NCBI RefSeq assembly: GCF_002860165.1
Contig: NZ_PGUZ01000012.1
Location: forward strand, 62,001-126,000
Direction: 5' to 3'
Source: Bacillus sp. V3-13
GTDB taxonomy: Bacteria > Bacillota > Bacilli > Bacillales > Cytobacillaceae
DNA: 64,000 nucleotides
The notes under the pieces are model-generated. The model saw only the letters and a list, made by a program, of their open reading frames with translations, ran no database searches and was not told where the DNA came from. Both the position numbers and the translations under genes were made by a program. This document shows positions 26,491-35,099 of this stretch, piece after piece. How positions within the stretch are numbered: position 1 is the stretch's first letter; every line of letters begins with the position of its first letter.

Positions 26491-26880
26491 TTATGGAAGG
26501 GTCACAAATCTGTTCTGGCCCGGTCCAGCCTTTGTTTTTGATAAAAAAATTTCGAGTATACCTTGAGCAAATGTGGCATGAACATGCTTATGAACAACTG
26601 AAAACGGAAAAGTGACCGTACGCCGGCGTAGCTGGGGAGTGGCAGAATTCGTATCAACCGCTGAGATGATAATCGATTTGTCTTCAAGAAAGACGGTAAC
26701 CTGGGAGGAAGGAAACTCAGCCAAAAGTGCTTCAATAATGATTTCTTGCTCCGTTTCAAACATATCAATTCTGAACGCCGTCTCATCCAAATAATTGGTA
26801 AGCGGATCCAGAAAGTACTGTTCGAGCCATTTTTCAAGTGACCGTAAATCAAGCGGTTGTTCTTTGCTTTCGTCATTCAT
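26491..26880 (-). CDS. cotM: Hsp20/alpha-crystallin-like spore coat protein, CotM-like
   Basis: A 129-residue protein with a small heat-shock fold: strands FRIDMFETEQEIIIEALLAEF, VTVFLEDKSIIISAV, RRRTVTFPFSV, and the C-terminal AQGILEIFLSK typical of an alpha-crystallin domain (GILEI in place of GVL). B. subtilis CotM is an outer coat protein of nearly the same length and also stands next to sspP and citB, which is the main reason for the name; sequence similarity is modest. AGGAGGGTCATC lies upstream of the start on the minus strand. Here selA separates it from sspP. Confidence 0.65.
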   Translation of the reverse strand: MNDESKEQPLDLRSLEKWLEQYFLDPLTNYLDETAFRIDMFETEQEIIIEALLAEFPSSQVTVFLEDKSIIISAVDTNSATPQLRRRTVTFPFSVVHKHVHATFAQGILEIFLSKTKAGPGQNRFVTLP

Positions 26881-26952
26881 GATGATGACCCTCCTTGCTA
26901 CTATAATTAATTATATTCGCTTACATTCTTATATGTGCTGGACAAATCAAAA

Positions 26953-26961
26953 TGGTATAAT
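26953..26961 (+). promoter_or_regulatory. Extended -10 promoter of selA
   Basis: TGGTATAAT is a perfect extended -10 element 33 bases before the selA ATG. No good -35 box is seen at 17 bases upstream, as is common for extended -10 promoters. Confidence 0.5.
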
Positions 26962-26994
26962 TAACGCGCAAAATGATTTGGAGGGGTTTTTAAA

Positions 26995-28413
26995 ATGAAC
27001 CAGCTATTGCGTTTAATTCCCCCTGTTCATGAATACCAGAATGACAGCCGGTTTAAACTGTTGATGGAAGAGCATGGGTTGGATTTTTCAAGCATGTCAA
27101 CGTACGTAAAACAGACCGTTGACTCGATCAGGAAGCAAATATTACATGAAGCTTGGGAAGGTGCAGATCCCGGTACATCAGCGTTTTTAGATGAATTTTT
27201 CGGGCTTCTGTCCAAAGAACTTGAAATCCGGACATGTTATACGATCAAGCGCGTAATAAATGCGACAGGCACGATTTTACATACTAATCTAGGCAGGGCA
27301 AGGCTTAGTGAGGATGCAGTCCGGCATGTAATTGAAACTGCACGTCATTATTGCAATCTTGAGTACAAATTGGCAGAAGGTGAGCGCGGTTCCCGGCATG
27401 CCCATGCAGAAACTCTCATCAAACAAATTACTGGCGCAGAGGCAGCGATGGTCGTCAACAATAATGCTGCAGCCGTTTTTTTGATCCTGCGGGCGCTGGC
27501 ATCTGACAAAGAGGTCGTTGTTTCCCGCGGTCAGCTTGTCGAAATCGGCGGCTCGTTCAGGGTGTCGTCGATTATGGAAGAAAGCGGGGCAAAACTGGTT
27601 GAAGTCGGCACGACGAATAAGACGCGTTTAAGCGATTATGAAAAAGCGATTAATGAAAATACAGCCATGCTTTTAAAGGTGCATACAAGCAATTTTAAGG
27701 TCGTTGGTTTTACCGAAATGGTCGATACTAATGAGCTGGCGGCCCTTGCAAATAAGCATCCGGGAATTATTTTCTACGAAGATTTAGGAAGCGGAGCATT
27801 GTACGATTTTCGCAAACATGGGATCGGTGAAGAGCCGGTTGTCAGTGAAGTACTTGAGATGGGAGCTGATATTGTCTCATTCAGCGGCGACAAGCTGCTT
27901 GGCGGTCCGCAGGCAGGAATCATCGCAGGAAAAAAAGCGATCATTGACAGTTTAAAAAAACATCAGCTCGCCAGGGTGTTAAGAATAGACAAAATGACCC
28001 TGGCAGCCCTTGAAGCGACCCTGGTCGATTATTTAAAAGGGGAACAAGGCATGAAAAAAATCCCTGCAATCAGGGACTTGCTCACTTCAAAGGAAGAATT
28101 AATGGAACGTGCCGGGAACTTTCTTGTCAGGCTTGGAAAAACCGCTGCTTTTTCGGCGAAGGCAGTTGAAGGAATGAGCCAGGTAGGCGGAGGCACGATG
28201 CCGGATGTTTTATTGCCTTCATTTCCTATTGTGCTTAAATTTACAGATATTCCGGCTGAGCAGGCTGCCCGGATGATGAGAATGGATTTTACACCTGCTA
28301 TCGTGACGAGAATTCACAAGGATGAAATTTATATAGACTTAAGAACGGTGGCTGCCCACGAAGAAGATCTTATTATAGAAGCTTTACATTCGCTTAGCAA
28401 AAAAGGCTGTTGA
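26995..28413 (+). CDS. selA: L-seryl-tRNA(Sec) selenium transferase
   Basis: A 472-residue PLP enzyme converting Ser-tRNA(Sec) to Sec-tRNA(Sec) with selenophosphate. An N-terminal tRNA-binding domain (LLRLIPPVHEYQN) is followed by the family core VINATGTILHTNLGRARLS, NNNAAAVFLIL, and the PLP-lysine motif SFSGDKLLGGPQAG. The full length matches SelA. GGAGGGG lies before the ATG. With selD it gives two of the four Sec-pathway genes; selB and the Sec tRNA gene, often next to selA, are not here. The three UGA-containing genes nearby show that the pathway is used. Confidence 0.95.
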   Translation: MNQLLRLIPPVHEYQNDSRFKLLMEEHGLDFSSMSTYVKQTVDSIRKQILHEAWEGADPGTSAFLDEFFGLLSKELEIRTCYTIKRVINATGTILHTNLGRARLSEDAVRHVIETARHYCNLEYKLAEGERGSRHAHAETLIKQITGAEAAMVVNNNAAAVFLILRALASDKEVVVSRGQLVEIGGSFRVSSIMEESGAKLVEVGTTNKTRLSDYEKAINENTAMLLKVHTSNFKVVGFTEMVDTNELAALANKHPGIIFYEDLGSGALYDFRKHGIGEEPVVSEVLEMGADIVSFSGDKLLGGPQAGIIAGKKAIIDSLKKHQLARVLRIDKMTLAALEATLVDYLKGEQGMKKIPAIRDLLTSKEELMERAGNFLVRLGKTAAFSAKAVEGMSQVGGGTMPDVLLPSFPIVLKFTDIPAEQAARMMRMDFTPAIVTRIHKDEIYIDLRTVAAHEEDLIIEALHSLSKKGC

Positions 28414-28428
28414 TAAAGCAGCCTTTTT
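28399..28428 (+). terminator. Terminator overlapping the selA stop
   Basis: AAAAAGGCTG and CAGCCTTTTT flank a ten-base loop that contains the selA stop codon. Confidence 0.85.
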
Positions 28429-28476
28429 AGTATTGATCAGTTTTTCCTGACCCAGGCCGGGTCTGGCCTTTTACAG

Positions 28477-28620
28477 TTACAGATCGTGATGTGCATGATG
28501 CTTTTGCCGTGAATGGTTTTGGTTTTTCACTTTGTGTGATCCGCTAAGCGGGGCCGGCTGAGTATTTTGATCTCCTTTAGGAGCGTTTTTGTGCATATCT
28601 TTGCTTGTGTTTTTGTTCAT
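28477..28620 (-). CDS. sspP: Small acid-soluble spore protein P
   Basis: A 47-residue, very basic and hydrophilic protein. It closely resembles B. subtilis Ssp[25 protein letters not shown] and [13 protein letters not shown] match the characteristic blocks. SspP is a minor spore protein made in the forespore. The ATG at 28620 has AGGAGGGATTGT upstream; the frame extends further upstream to 28680 without a good ribosome site. The usual operon partner sspO is not present beside it. Its position next to citB on the opposite strand is conserved with B. subtilis. Confidence 0.9.
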   Translation of the reverse strand: MNKNTSKDMHKNAPKGDQNTQPAPLSGSHKVKNQNHSRQKHHAHHDL

Positions 28621-28730
28621 ACAATCCCTCCTACGGTTAGGATGGAAAAATCCGCTCAGATTTATACTGAATAAATTCATAGCGATTGCACAATTTAACG
28701 TTACATATTTTTAATACAGGAGTGACATTC

Positions 28731-28991
28731 ATGCGTTACCATAAAAATAAGCAACAAGCTTTTCAAGCAGCCCAGCAAGGAATGGAAAATGCCCGGGAGC
28801 TATATTTGGATATTGTCAGGGACAGCGCGAGCTACGGGCATCAACTAAAGCATTTAAAAAATGAAGTGAATGAGGCATTCCAACAAATTGAAAATGCTTT
28901 GGAAGTGGCATCAGAGCATCAGCGCATCCAGCTCAAACAATACCAGGAGGATTTAGAGGAAATGATCAAAGGGGTAAAGGTTGGCGAATAG
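28731..28991 (+). CDS. Hypothetical small coiled-coil protein
   Basis: An 86-residue soluble, charged protein that I do not recognise. It is almost entirely helical in character (QQAFQAAQQGMENARELYLDIV, EVNEAFQQIENALEVASEHQ) with heptad-like spacing, so a short coiled coil is likely. AGGAG stands eight bases before ATG 28731. The frame opens at 28686, but that start has no ribosome site. It lies between sspP and citB, facing away from sspP, and ends in its own terminator. Confidence 0.7.
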   Translation: MRYHKNKQQAFQAAQQGMENARELYLDIVRDSASYGHQLKHLKNEVNEAFQQIENALEVASEHQRIQLKQYQEDLEEMIKGVKVGE

Positions 28992-29021
28992 TGGATGTGA
29001 CTGCCCTAAATCATATATATC

Positions 29022-29053
29022 AGCCCAATACTGTCTTTGTATCGGGCTTTTTT
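29022..29053 (+). terminator. Terminator after the small coiled-coil gene
   Basis: AGCCCAATAC / GTATCGGGCT stem with one mismatch, seven-base loop and six T. Confidence 0.85.
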
Positions 29054-29158
29054 GTTTTCCCGCAATAATAATCCAAAATAACATGAGTAGAAAAAAATTT
29101 CATGGGTGTTGCTATGTCCAGGATTTTCATCAATATCATACTAAATAAGGGATAAATG

Positions 29159-29173
29159 ATAAGAAAAACTTAT
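29159..29173 (+). promoter_or_regulatory. Candidate CcpC operator upstream of citB
   Basis: ATAA-GAAAAAC-TTAT has exactly the ATAA-N7-TTAT form of the CcpC dyad that controls citB and citZ in B. subtilis. A second inverted repeat, AATAACA-TTCT-TGTTATT, begins about 20 bases further on. The 334-base gap also contains TATAAT at 29282-29287, a possible -10 box for citB. No gene was found in the gap. Confidence 0.6.
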
Positions 29174-29325
29174 CATAAACAATAACATTCTTGTTATTTA
29201 CTTATACAGAAGGTTGTATTAACATTAAAATTGTGAGAAAAGGGCGGATGGGAGAGAAAATTCAAACTTTTCGACAATTAATATAATTTATTATATGATG
29301 GTTACGAAAGAGGGGGATACTATAT

Positions 29326-32034
29326 ATGGCAAAAAACGACGTTTTTAACGCCCGTAAATTTTTTGATTTAGACGGGAAGCGCTATCATTATTATCAATTA
29401 GCTGCTCTTGAAAAAGCCGGATTAGGCAATGTCTCCAAATTGCCATATTCGATTAAAGTACTGCTTGAATCAGTACTTCGCCAATTGGATGGTCGTGTTA
29501 TTACAAAAGAACATGTTGAAAACCTTGCTAAATGGGGAACAAGTGAAGTAAAGGAAATCGATGTTCCTTTTAAACCTTCACGTGTAATTCTGCAAGATTT
29601 TACAGGGGTGCCAGCAGTGGTTGACCTCGCTTCACTGCGTAAAGCGATGGCGGATATGGGCGGAGACCCGGATAAAATCAACCCGGAAAAGCCGGTTGAC
29701 CTCGTTATTGACCATTCTGTACAGGTCGATAAGTATGGAACCCCGGATGCCCTCCAAGTCAATATGGAACTGGAATTTGAACGAAATGCAGAAAGATACC
29801 AATTTTTGAGCTGGGCGCAAAAAGCATTCGATAACTACCGTGCTGTTCCTCCTGCGACCGGAATTGTCCACCAGGTGAACCTGGAATTTCTTGCAAGCGT
29901 GATCCATGCAATAGAAACGCCTGACGGCGATTTTGAAGCATTCCCGGACACTCTCGTTGGAACAGACTCGCACACAACGATGATCAACGGGATTGGCGTT
30001 CTCGGCTGGGGCGTGGGCGGCATAGAAGCAGAAGCAGGCATGCTTGGCCAGCCATCCTACTTCCCGGTACCGGAAGTGGTTGGTGTGAAATTAGTAGGCG
30101 AAATGCCTAATGGCTCAACAGCTACCGACCTGGCCTTAAAAGTAACCCAGGTTCTCCGCAGCCAGGGGGTTGTAGGCAAGTTTGTCGAATTCTTCGGTCC
30201 TGGTGTTACATCCCTTCCTTTAGCGGACCGGGCGACAATTGCAAACATGGCGCCGGAATACGGGGCAACTTGCGGATTCTTCCCGGTTGATTCCGAGTCG
30301 CTCGACTATATGCGTTTAACAGGACGCTCTGAAGAACAAATTAAAATAGTCGAAACGTACTGCAAGGAAAATGGTCTGTTCTTTGACCCATCTCTAGAAC
30401 CAGTATATACAAATGTTGTTGAAATTAATCTTTCCGAAATCGAAGCAAACCTTTCAGGTCCGAAGCGTCCTCAGGATTTAATTCCGCTGTCAATGATGAA
30501 GCAAGCGTTTAACGAAGCATTGACCGCACCACAGGGAAATCAGGGGTTTGGTCTTGACGCGACAGAGATCAATAAAGAAATTACCGTTGATTTTAACAAT
30601 GGTGATTCCACAAAAATGAAAACCGGCGCTGTTGCGATTGCAGCGATCACAAGCTGTACGAACACTTCAAATCCATACGTGCTTGTTGGTGCTGGTTTAG
30701 TGGCGAAAAAAGCCGTTGAGCTTGGTATGGAAGTTCCGAAATTCGTCAAAACTTCGCTGGCACCTGGCTCGAAAGTTGTCACAGGTTATTTGCGCGATTC
30801 AGGACTGCTTCCTTATCTGGAGCAGCTTGGCTTTAACCTTGTTGGGTATGGCTGTACAACTTGTATCGGCAACTCTGGCCCATTACGGGAGGAAATCGAA
30901 AAAGCGATCGCTGAAAACGATCTTCTTGTTGCTTCGGTCCTTTCCGGCAACCGTAACTTTGAAGGACGGATCCACCCGCTTGTGAAAGCTAATTACCTGG
31001 CATCTCCTCCGCTTGTAGTGGCGTATGCTTTAGCCGGAACCGTTGATATTGATCTCCAAACTGATCCGCTCGGTAAGGATCAAAAAGGGAACGATGTATT
31101 CTTCAAAGACATTTGGCCGACGACAGCTGAAGTGAACGAAGTTGTAAAGCGCACTGTTACGCCTGAATTGTTCCGCAAAGAATACGAGCATGTTTTTGAC
31201 GATAATGCCCGCTGGAACGAAATTCAAACGAGCAACGAACCATTATATAGCTTTGATGAAAATTCAACTTACATTCAAAACCCGCCATTCTTTGAAGGCT
31301 TAACTCCTGATGCCGGCCAAGTGGAGCCTTTAACAGGACTGCGCGTCGTTGGCAAGTTCGGTGATTCAGTGACAACTGACCATATTTCGCCAGCCGGTGC
31401 AATCGGCAAAGATACTCCAGCTGGAAAATATCTTCGTGAAAAGGGAGTAGAACCACGCGATTTCAACTCGTATGGTTCACGCCGTGGTAACCATGAAGTC
31501 ATGATGCGCGGAACATTCGCAAATATCCGGATTCGCAACCAGATAGCACCTGGGACAGAAGGCGGATTCACAACATATTGGCCAACCGGCGAAGTCACAT
31601 CCATTTACGATGCCTGTATGAAGTATAAAGAAGATGGAACAGGTCTTGTTGTTCTTGCCGGCAAAGACTATGGAATGGGTTCTTCCCGTGACTGGGCTGC
31701 CAAAGGAACGAACTTGCTGGGCATCAAGACAGTTATTGCAGAAAGCTATGAGCGTATCCACCGCTCAAACCTTGTATTGATGGGTGTGCTTCCACTTCAA
31801 TTCAAGCAAGGAGAGAACGCCGAAGTTCTTGGTTTAACTGGTAAAGAAATAATCGACGTGCAAATCGATGAAAATGTAAGACCTCGCGATTTTGTGAAGG
31901 TAACAGCTACAGATGAAGACGGCAATAAGCTGACATTTGAAGTGCTTGTTCGTTTCGACTCTGAAGTTGAAATTGATTACTATCGTCACGGCGGCATCCT
32001 GCAAATGGTATTGCGCGATAAATTGAAAAATTAA
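29326..32034 (+). CDS. citB: Aconitate hydratase (aconitase A)
   Basis: A 902-residue aconitase of the AcnA type, catalysing citrate-isocitrate isomerisation in the TCA cycle. The three [4Fe-4S] cysteines lie in [10 protein letters not shown] and [13 protein letters not shown]. Substrate-site stretches are [21 protein letters not shown] and the C-terminal swivel domain [14 protein letters not shown]. In B. subtilis the apo form also binds iron-responsive RNA. GAGGGGG stands before the ATG. A single-gene unit with terminator and a probable CcpC-type operator upstream. Confidence 0.97.
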   Translation: MAKNDVFNARKFFDLDGKRYHYYQLAALEKAGLGNVSKLPYSIKVLLESVLRQLDGRVITKEHVENLAKWGTSEVKEIDVPFKPSRVILQDFTGVPAVVDLASLRKAMADMGGDPDKINPEKPVDLVIDHSVQVDKYGTPDALQVNMELEFERNAERYQFLSWAQKAFDNYRAVPPATGIVHQVNLEFLASVIHAIETPDGDFEAFPDTLVGTDSHTTMINGIGVLGWGVGGIEAEAGMLGQPSYFPVPEVVGVKLVGEMPNGSTATDLALKVTQVLRSQGVVGKFVEFFGPGVTSLPLADRATIANMAPEYGATCGFFPVDSESLDYMRLTGRSEEQIKIVETYCKENGLFFDPSLEPVYTNVVEINLSEIEANLSGPKRPQDLIPLSMMKQAFNEALTAPQGNQGFGLDATEINKEITVDFNNGDSTKMKTGAVAIAAITSCTNTSNPYVLVGAGLVAKKAVELGMEVPKFVKTSLAPGSKVVTGYLRDSGLLPYLEQLGFNLVGYGCTTCIGNSGPLREEIEKAIAENDLLVASVLSGNRNFEGRIHPLVKANYLASPPLVVAYALAGTVDIDLQTDPLGKDQKGNDVFFKDIWPTTAEVNEVVKRTVTPELFRKEYEHVFDDNARWNEIQTSNEPLYSFDENSTYIQNPPFFEGLTPDAGQVEPLTGLRVVGKFGDSVTTDHISPAGAIGKDTPAGKYLREKGVEPRDFNSYGSRRGNHEVMMRGTFANIRIRNQIAPGTEGGFTTYWPTGEVTSIYDACMKYKEDGTGLVVLAGKDYGMGSSRDWAAKGTNLLGIKTVIAESYERIHRSNLVLMGVLPLQFKQGENAEVLGLTGKEIIDVQIDENVRPRDFVKVTATDEDGNKLTFEVLVRFDSEVEIDYYRHGGILQMVLRDKLKN

Positions 32035-32048
32035 GTAAAAATTGACAG

Positions 32049-32079
32049 CACCATGCGACATTATGTTGCATGGTGTTTT
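32049..32079 (+). terminator. Terminator after citB
   Basis: CACCATGC / GCATGGTG stem, 11-base loop, TTTT. Confidence 0.85.
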
Positions 32080-32193
32080 CATTCTTTTTAGCAGTTATTT
32101 TAACCTGGAAAATTTCTTAAAAAACTCGATTTAAAAAATTACGTGTTAAAATATTCTTCAGAAGAAGATTGAGCAAGGCGAAAGGAGTTACTG

Positions 32194-33243
32194 ATGAACA
32201 AAACACAAATCCAATCCGTCACATATGAAAACGGAAGATTATACATATTGGACCAAACAAAGCTTCCCACTATCATCGAATTTTTAGAAATAACCTCCAT
32301 TGAGGACGCCTGGGATGCCATCAAGCAATTGAAGGTTCGCGGTGCCCCGGCAATTGGCATCGCAGCTGCATACGGTTTGCTTCTCGGGCTGAGAGATGCT
32401 CCCGAAGACAATTTTGCTTCCTTTTACACCTTTTTTAAAGAAAAATCAGATTATCTGGCTGGCTCAAGGCCGACTGCCGTAAATTTATTTTGGGCGTTAA
32501 GACGGATGGATGAACGGACGAAGCGCGAAAGCAGCAAACCAATTGCTCTGATCAAAGCGGCGCTTGAGGATGAAGCCCACAAAATTCGGGAGGAGGATGA
32601 AGAGGTTTGCCGTAGCATCGGGGAACATGCCTTATCCCTTTTCGAAGATGGAATGGGGGTGCTGACTCATTGCAATGCCGGTGGAATTGCGACAGCCAAA
32701 TATGGGACAGCGCTGGCGCCGCTTTATCTTGCAAAAGAACGCGGTTGGGACATGAAGGTTTTTGCGGATGAAACACGTCCGCTCCTGCAAGGTGCGAGAT
32801 TAACTGCATGGGAGCTAATGCAAGCAGGAATCGATGTTACTTTAATCGCCGATAACATGGCTGCCATGGTCATGCAAAAAGGCTGGATCCAGGCAGTCAT
32901 CGTCGGATGTGACCGCGTAGCCGCCAACGGGGATACCGCAAATAAAATTGGAACATATGGTGTGGCGCTGCTGGCAAAAGCCCATAATATTCCCTTTTAT
33001 GTTGCCGCTCCAATCTCAACGATCGATCTTGCAACTAAAACAGGAGCTGACATTCCGATTGAAGAAAGGGATGCGGCGGAAATTACCGCTGGGTTCGGCA
33101 AACAAACAGCGCCTGAAGGGGTCAAGGTATATAATCCGGCTTTTGACGTAACACCATACCATTTAATTACGGCGATCATTACTGAAAAAGGCATTATAAG
33201 AGGAAACTTTGAGGAGCAACTTCCCAGGTTATTTGAGTCATAA
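32194..33243 (+). CDS. mtnA: S-methyl-5-thioribose-1-phosphate isomerase
   Basis: A 349-residue eIF2B-like isomerase of the methionine salvage pathway, converting methylthioribose-1-phosphate to methylthioribulose-1-phosphate. Substrate-binding [13 protein letters not shown], the catalytic cysteine in [18 protein letters not shown], and the catalytic aspartate in [20 protein letters not shown] are all in place. AAAGGAG precedes the ATG. In B. subtilis mtnA is elsewhere with mtnK and an S-box; here it sits alone between citB and yneN, and I saw no SAM riboswitch in the 160-base gap. Confidence 0.93.
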   Translation: MNKTQIQSVTYENGRLYILDQTKLPTIIEFLEITSIEDAWDAIKQLKVRGAPAIGIAAAYGLLLGLRDAPEDNFASFYTFFKEKSDYLAGSRPTAVNLFWALRRMDERTKRESSKPIALIKAALEDEAHKIREEDEEVCRSIGEHALSLFEDGMGVLTHCNAGGIATAKYGTALAPLYLAKERGWDMKVFADETRPLLQGARLTAWELMQAGIDVTLIADNMAAMVMQKGWIQAVIVGCDRVAANGDTANKIGTYGVALLAKAHNIPFYVAAPISTIDLATKTGADIPIEERDAAEITAGFGKQTAPEGVKVYNPAFDVTPYHLITAIITEKGIIRGNFEEQLPRLFES

Positions 33244-33410
33244 TCAATAAAAGATTAAGTGGATGAAATTTGTCTTGCTCTGGACACGATTGTTTACGGA
33301 ATTGTCACATTTCAGGCTGTTTTTCGCCCGCTGGCTACCTTATTTTTTCTCATTTTCTAGGGTAAAATACTTATGAATACGGGATGACAAAATGGGAAAA
33401 GAGGGACAGC

Positions 33411-33917
33411 ATGGTCAAAAAAGTAATCGCTGTGGTAATATTGACTACCTTACTCACCGTGGCGATTGTTCAGGCTATGGAGAAGAAAGAACAGCCAGAC
33501 AATTTGCCAGGACTGAAAATGGGCGTAAAAGCTCCCGATTTTGAATTAACTTCGCTGACGGGAGAAACAGTAAAGCTCTCTGATTTTAAAGGAAAGAAAG
33601 TAATGCTCAATTTTTGGGCTACCTGGTGTCCCCCTTGTAAAGCAGAAATGCCGGCAATGGAAAAGTTTTATCAACAAATGAAGGATGAAGTTGCTGTTCT
33701 CGCGGTTAACATCGACCCGACAAATGATGTGAAGGGATTTACTGAAGAACAAGGAGTTACTTTTACAATTCTGCTTGATGATCAAGAAGAGGCTAGCAAA
33801 ATTTATCAAATTATCTCCATCCCGACTACCTTCTACATTGACGAGGCCGGAATTGTCCGAAATAAACACATCGGGGCAATGACAGAAGAGCAAATGACGC
33901 ATTTTATTCATCAATAA
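33411..33917 (+). CDS. yneN: Membrane-anchored TlpA/ResA-like thiol-disulfide protein, YneN-like
   Basis: A 168-residue extracytoplasmic thioredoxin-fold protein. An N-terminal hydrophobic anchor (VIAVVILTTLLTVAIVQA) is followed by the AhpC/TlpA-type domain: APDFELTSLTGETVKLSDFKGK, then the active site FWATWCPPCKAEMP and the cis-proline loop SIPTTFYIDE. CPPC redox motifs occur in ResA/TlpA reductases that act on cytochrome or other exported thiols. Gene position after citB is that of B. subtilis yneN. ATG 33411 has GAGGG upstream; in-frame ATG 33384 lacks one. Confidence 0.88.
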   Translation: MVKKVIAVVILTTLLTVAIVQAMEKKEQPDNLPGLKMGVKAPDFELTSLTGETVKLSDFKGKKVMLNFWATWCPPCKAEMPAMEKFYQQMKDEVAVLAVNIDPTNDVKGFTEEQGVTFTILLDDQEEASKIYQIISIPTTFYIDEAGIVRNKHIGAMTEEQMTHFIHQ

Positions 33918-33928
33918 CCCGGTTCCGT

Positions 33929-33953
33929 GGCACCCAGCAGAGGGTGTCTTTTA
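33929..33953 (+). terminator. Terminator after yneN
   Basis: GGCACCC / GGGTGTC stem, six-base loop and TTTTA. Confidence 0.75.
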
Positions 33954-34064
33954 TTATGGCAAACAAGATGTAAGATGATATTCAATTTTCAAAAAGTTGT
34001 AATAATTGAAAGCGTTTTTGGGCATAATTACTGTTACTATAATATTAAAGGAGAGTGAAAAGTG

Positions 34065-34196
34065 ATGAGAAAGCCTCGTAAACGTTCTTTTTCCGAGCTT
34101 GTTTCGGAAAATAAGCGCCAGCTCCTAAATGACCGTGATGCGATCGAGAAAATAGAAGCCCGCCTTGAACAAAAAAGACTCGAAAAGGCAGAGTAG
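34065..34196 (+). CDS. Small basic protein, FbpB-like
   Basis: A 43-residue protein, MRKPRKRSFSELVSENKRQL followed by a charged helix (DRDAIEKIEARLEQKR). This is the pattern of the Fur-regulated basic protein FbpB family, which in B. subtilis works with the FsrA small RNA in iron sparing. AAAGGAGAG lies upstream of the start. I saw no convincing Fur box in the 110 bases before it, so iron regulation is not supported by the sequence. A membership guess, not proof of function. Confidence 0.65.
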   Translation: MRKPRKRSFSELVSENKRQLLNDRDAIEKIEARLEQKRLEKAE

Positions 34197-34263
34197 TCGA
34201 TCTCTATTTTCCAGTCATGGTTCCTTCTCATCATGGTAATAATGAGAGAAGGAGGTGGATAAC

Positions 34264-34413
34264 ATGAGCAAGAACATACACGGAAAAAACCGGCAACAAT
34301 TCGTCCCAAACCATTTAGGTACTCAACCGCGGGGATTTGGGGGAAATAAAGGAAAACAGATGCAGGACCGCTCTGGTCAGCACCCTCAAGTTATCCAAAC
34401 AAAAGGGGAATAA
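34264..34413 (+). CDS. sspN: Small acid-soluble spore protein N
   Basis: A 49-residue hydrophilic protein with [20 protein letters not shown] and [13 protein letters not shown], near-identical to the B. subtilis SspN signature blocks. It is a minor spore-core protein made under SigG. GAGAAGGAGGTGG stands directly upstream of the ATG. In B. subtilis sspN and tlp form one operon between yneN and yneP; here a terminator, a poly-A tract and 310 bases separate them. Confidence 0.92.
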   Translation: MSKNIHGKNRQQFVPNHLGTQPRGFGGNKGKQMQDRSGQHPQVIQTKGE

Positions 34414-34472
34414 ATAAAACCCATCATCAGGATTGTCCCGCAAATGGCTTGGGTTTTAATACTGACCGCCTA

Positions 34473-34504
34473 AACCTCCGTCCCGATCAGGGTGGAGGTT
34501 TTTT
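34473..34504 (+). terminator. Terminator after sspN
   Basis: AACCTCC / GGAGGTT stem, 14-base loop, six T. Confidence 0.8.
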
Positions 34505-34547
34505 ATATCCCTCCAGCACCCTGTGTTTAGCACCTATCATCATTTAT

Positions 34548-34592
34548 CGTGGATATTAGTCTTATCGCGGATAAAACTCACTTTCCGCGGAT
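34548..34592 (+). repeat. Degenerate direct repeats with CGYGGATA core
   Basis: Three copies of CG(T/C)GGAT at 34548, 34566 and 34586, spaced 18 and 20 bases. They resemble the unit of the 15894-15993 tandem array. They are followed by an uninterrupted run of 19 A (34604-34622). Confidence 0.55.
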
Positions 34593-34722
34593 GCCTGGAT
34601 CGCAAAAAAAAAAAAAAAAAAACAGCACAATGCAAACTATTCCCCTCTTTTTCCCTTAATTTTTCCCTCAGATTCGATACAAACTATTCGTGTAGCATCT
34701 TAATCCCAAGGAGGAAAACGCG

Positions 34723-34950
34723 ATGGCCGATATTAAACCTAAACCGGATGATCGCAGCGATAATGTCGAGAAGCTGCAATCAATGATCGTCAATACGATT
34801 GGAAATATGGAAGAGGCTGAGGCGACGCTTGATTTTGCCGGACCGGAAGAGCGCGCGCAGGTTGAAGCGAAGAATGAACGCCGCCGTGAAAGCTTGGATG
34901 CTTTGCGGCAAGAAGTAAGGGATGAGGCACGGGCACAGCAAAACCAGTAG
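34723..34950 (+). CDS. tlp: Small acid-soluble spore protein Tlp
   Basis: A 75-residue highly charged protein matching Tlp (named thioredoxin-like, but without an active-site CxxC). KPDDRSDNVEKLQSMIVNTIGNMEEAE and the long Glu/Arg-rich helix at the C-terminus are characteristic. It is a forespore-expressed spore component. AAGGAGG lies nine bases before the ATG. It is followed by a hairpin terminator and the SpoVK-like gene. Confidence 0.93.
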   Translation: MADIKPKPDDRSDNVEKLQSMIVNTIGNMEEAEATLDFAGPEERAQVEAKNERRRESLDALRQEVRDEARAQQNQ

Positions 34951-34978
34951 AAAAGATAAGGAATATTAAAAGGAGAGA

Positions 34979-35003
34979 CCTGTTCCAGGCGGGACAGGTT
35001 TTT
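34979..35003 (+). terminator. Terminator after tlp
   Basis: CCTGTTCC / GGGACAGG stem with a four-base loop and five T. Confidence 0.85.
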
Positions 35004-35099
35004 CCCATTTACAGTGCCATTAACTAAGGCGGTTCTTTTTAGCTGATCATGAAGTTATGGTAAGATAGAGAAAATGATCAAACAGAATGAGATGGTATT

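Noticed and set aside
26881-26994. Sec tRNA gene beside selA
   Set aside because: I looked for a roughly 95-base tRNA with a long extra arm in the gaps around selD, selW and selA and found no cloverleaf or CCA-compatible acceptor stem.
28441-28470. Terminator for sspP
   Set aside because: GACCC/GGGTC pairing exists but on the minus strand it is followed by A residues, not a U tract.
34000-34020. cre site near TTGAAAGCGTTTTTGG
   Set aside because: The 3' half lacks the required CA, so it fits only half of the consensus.
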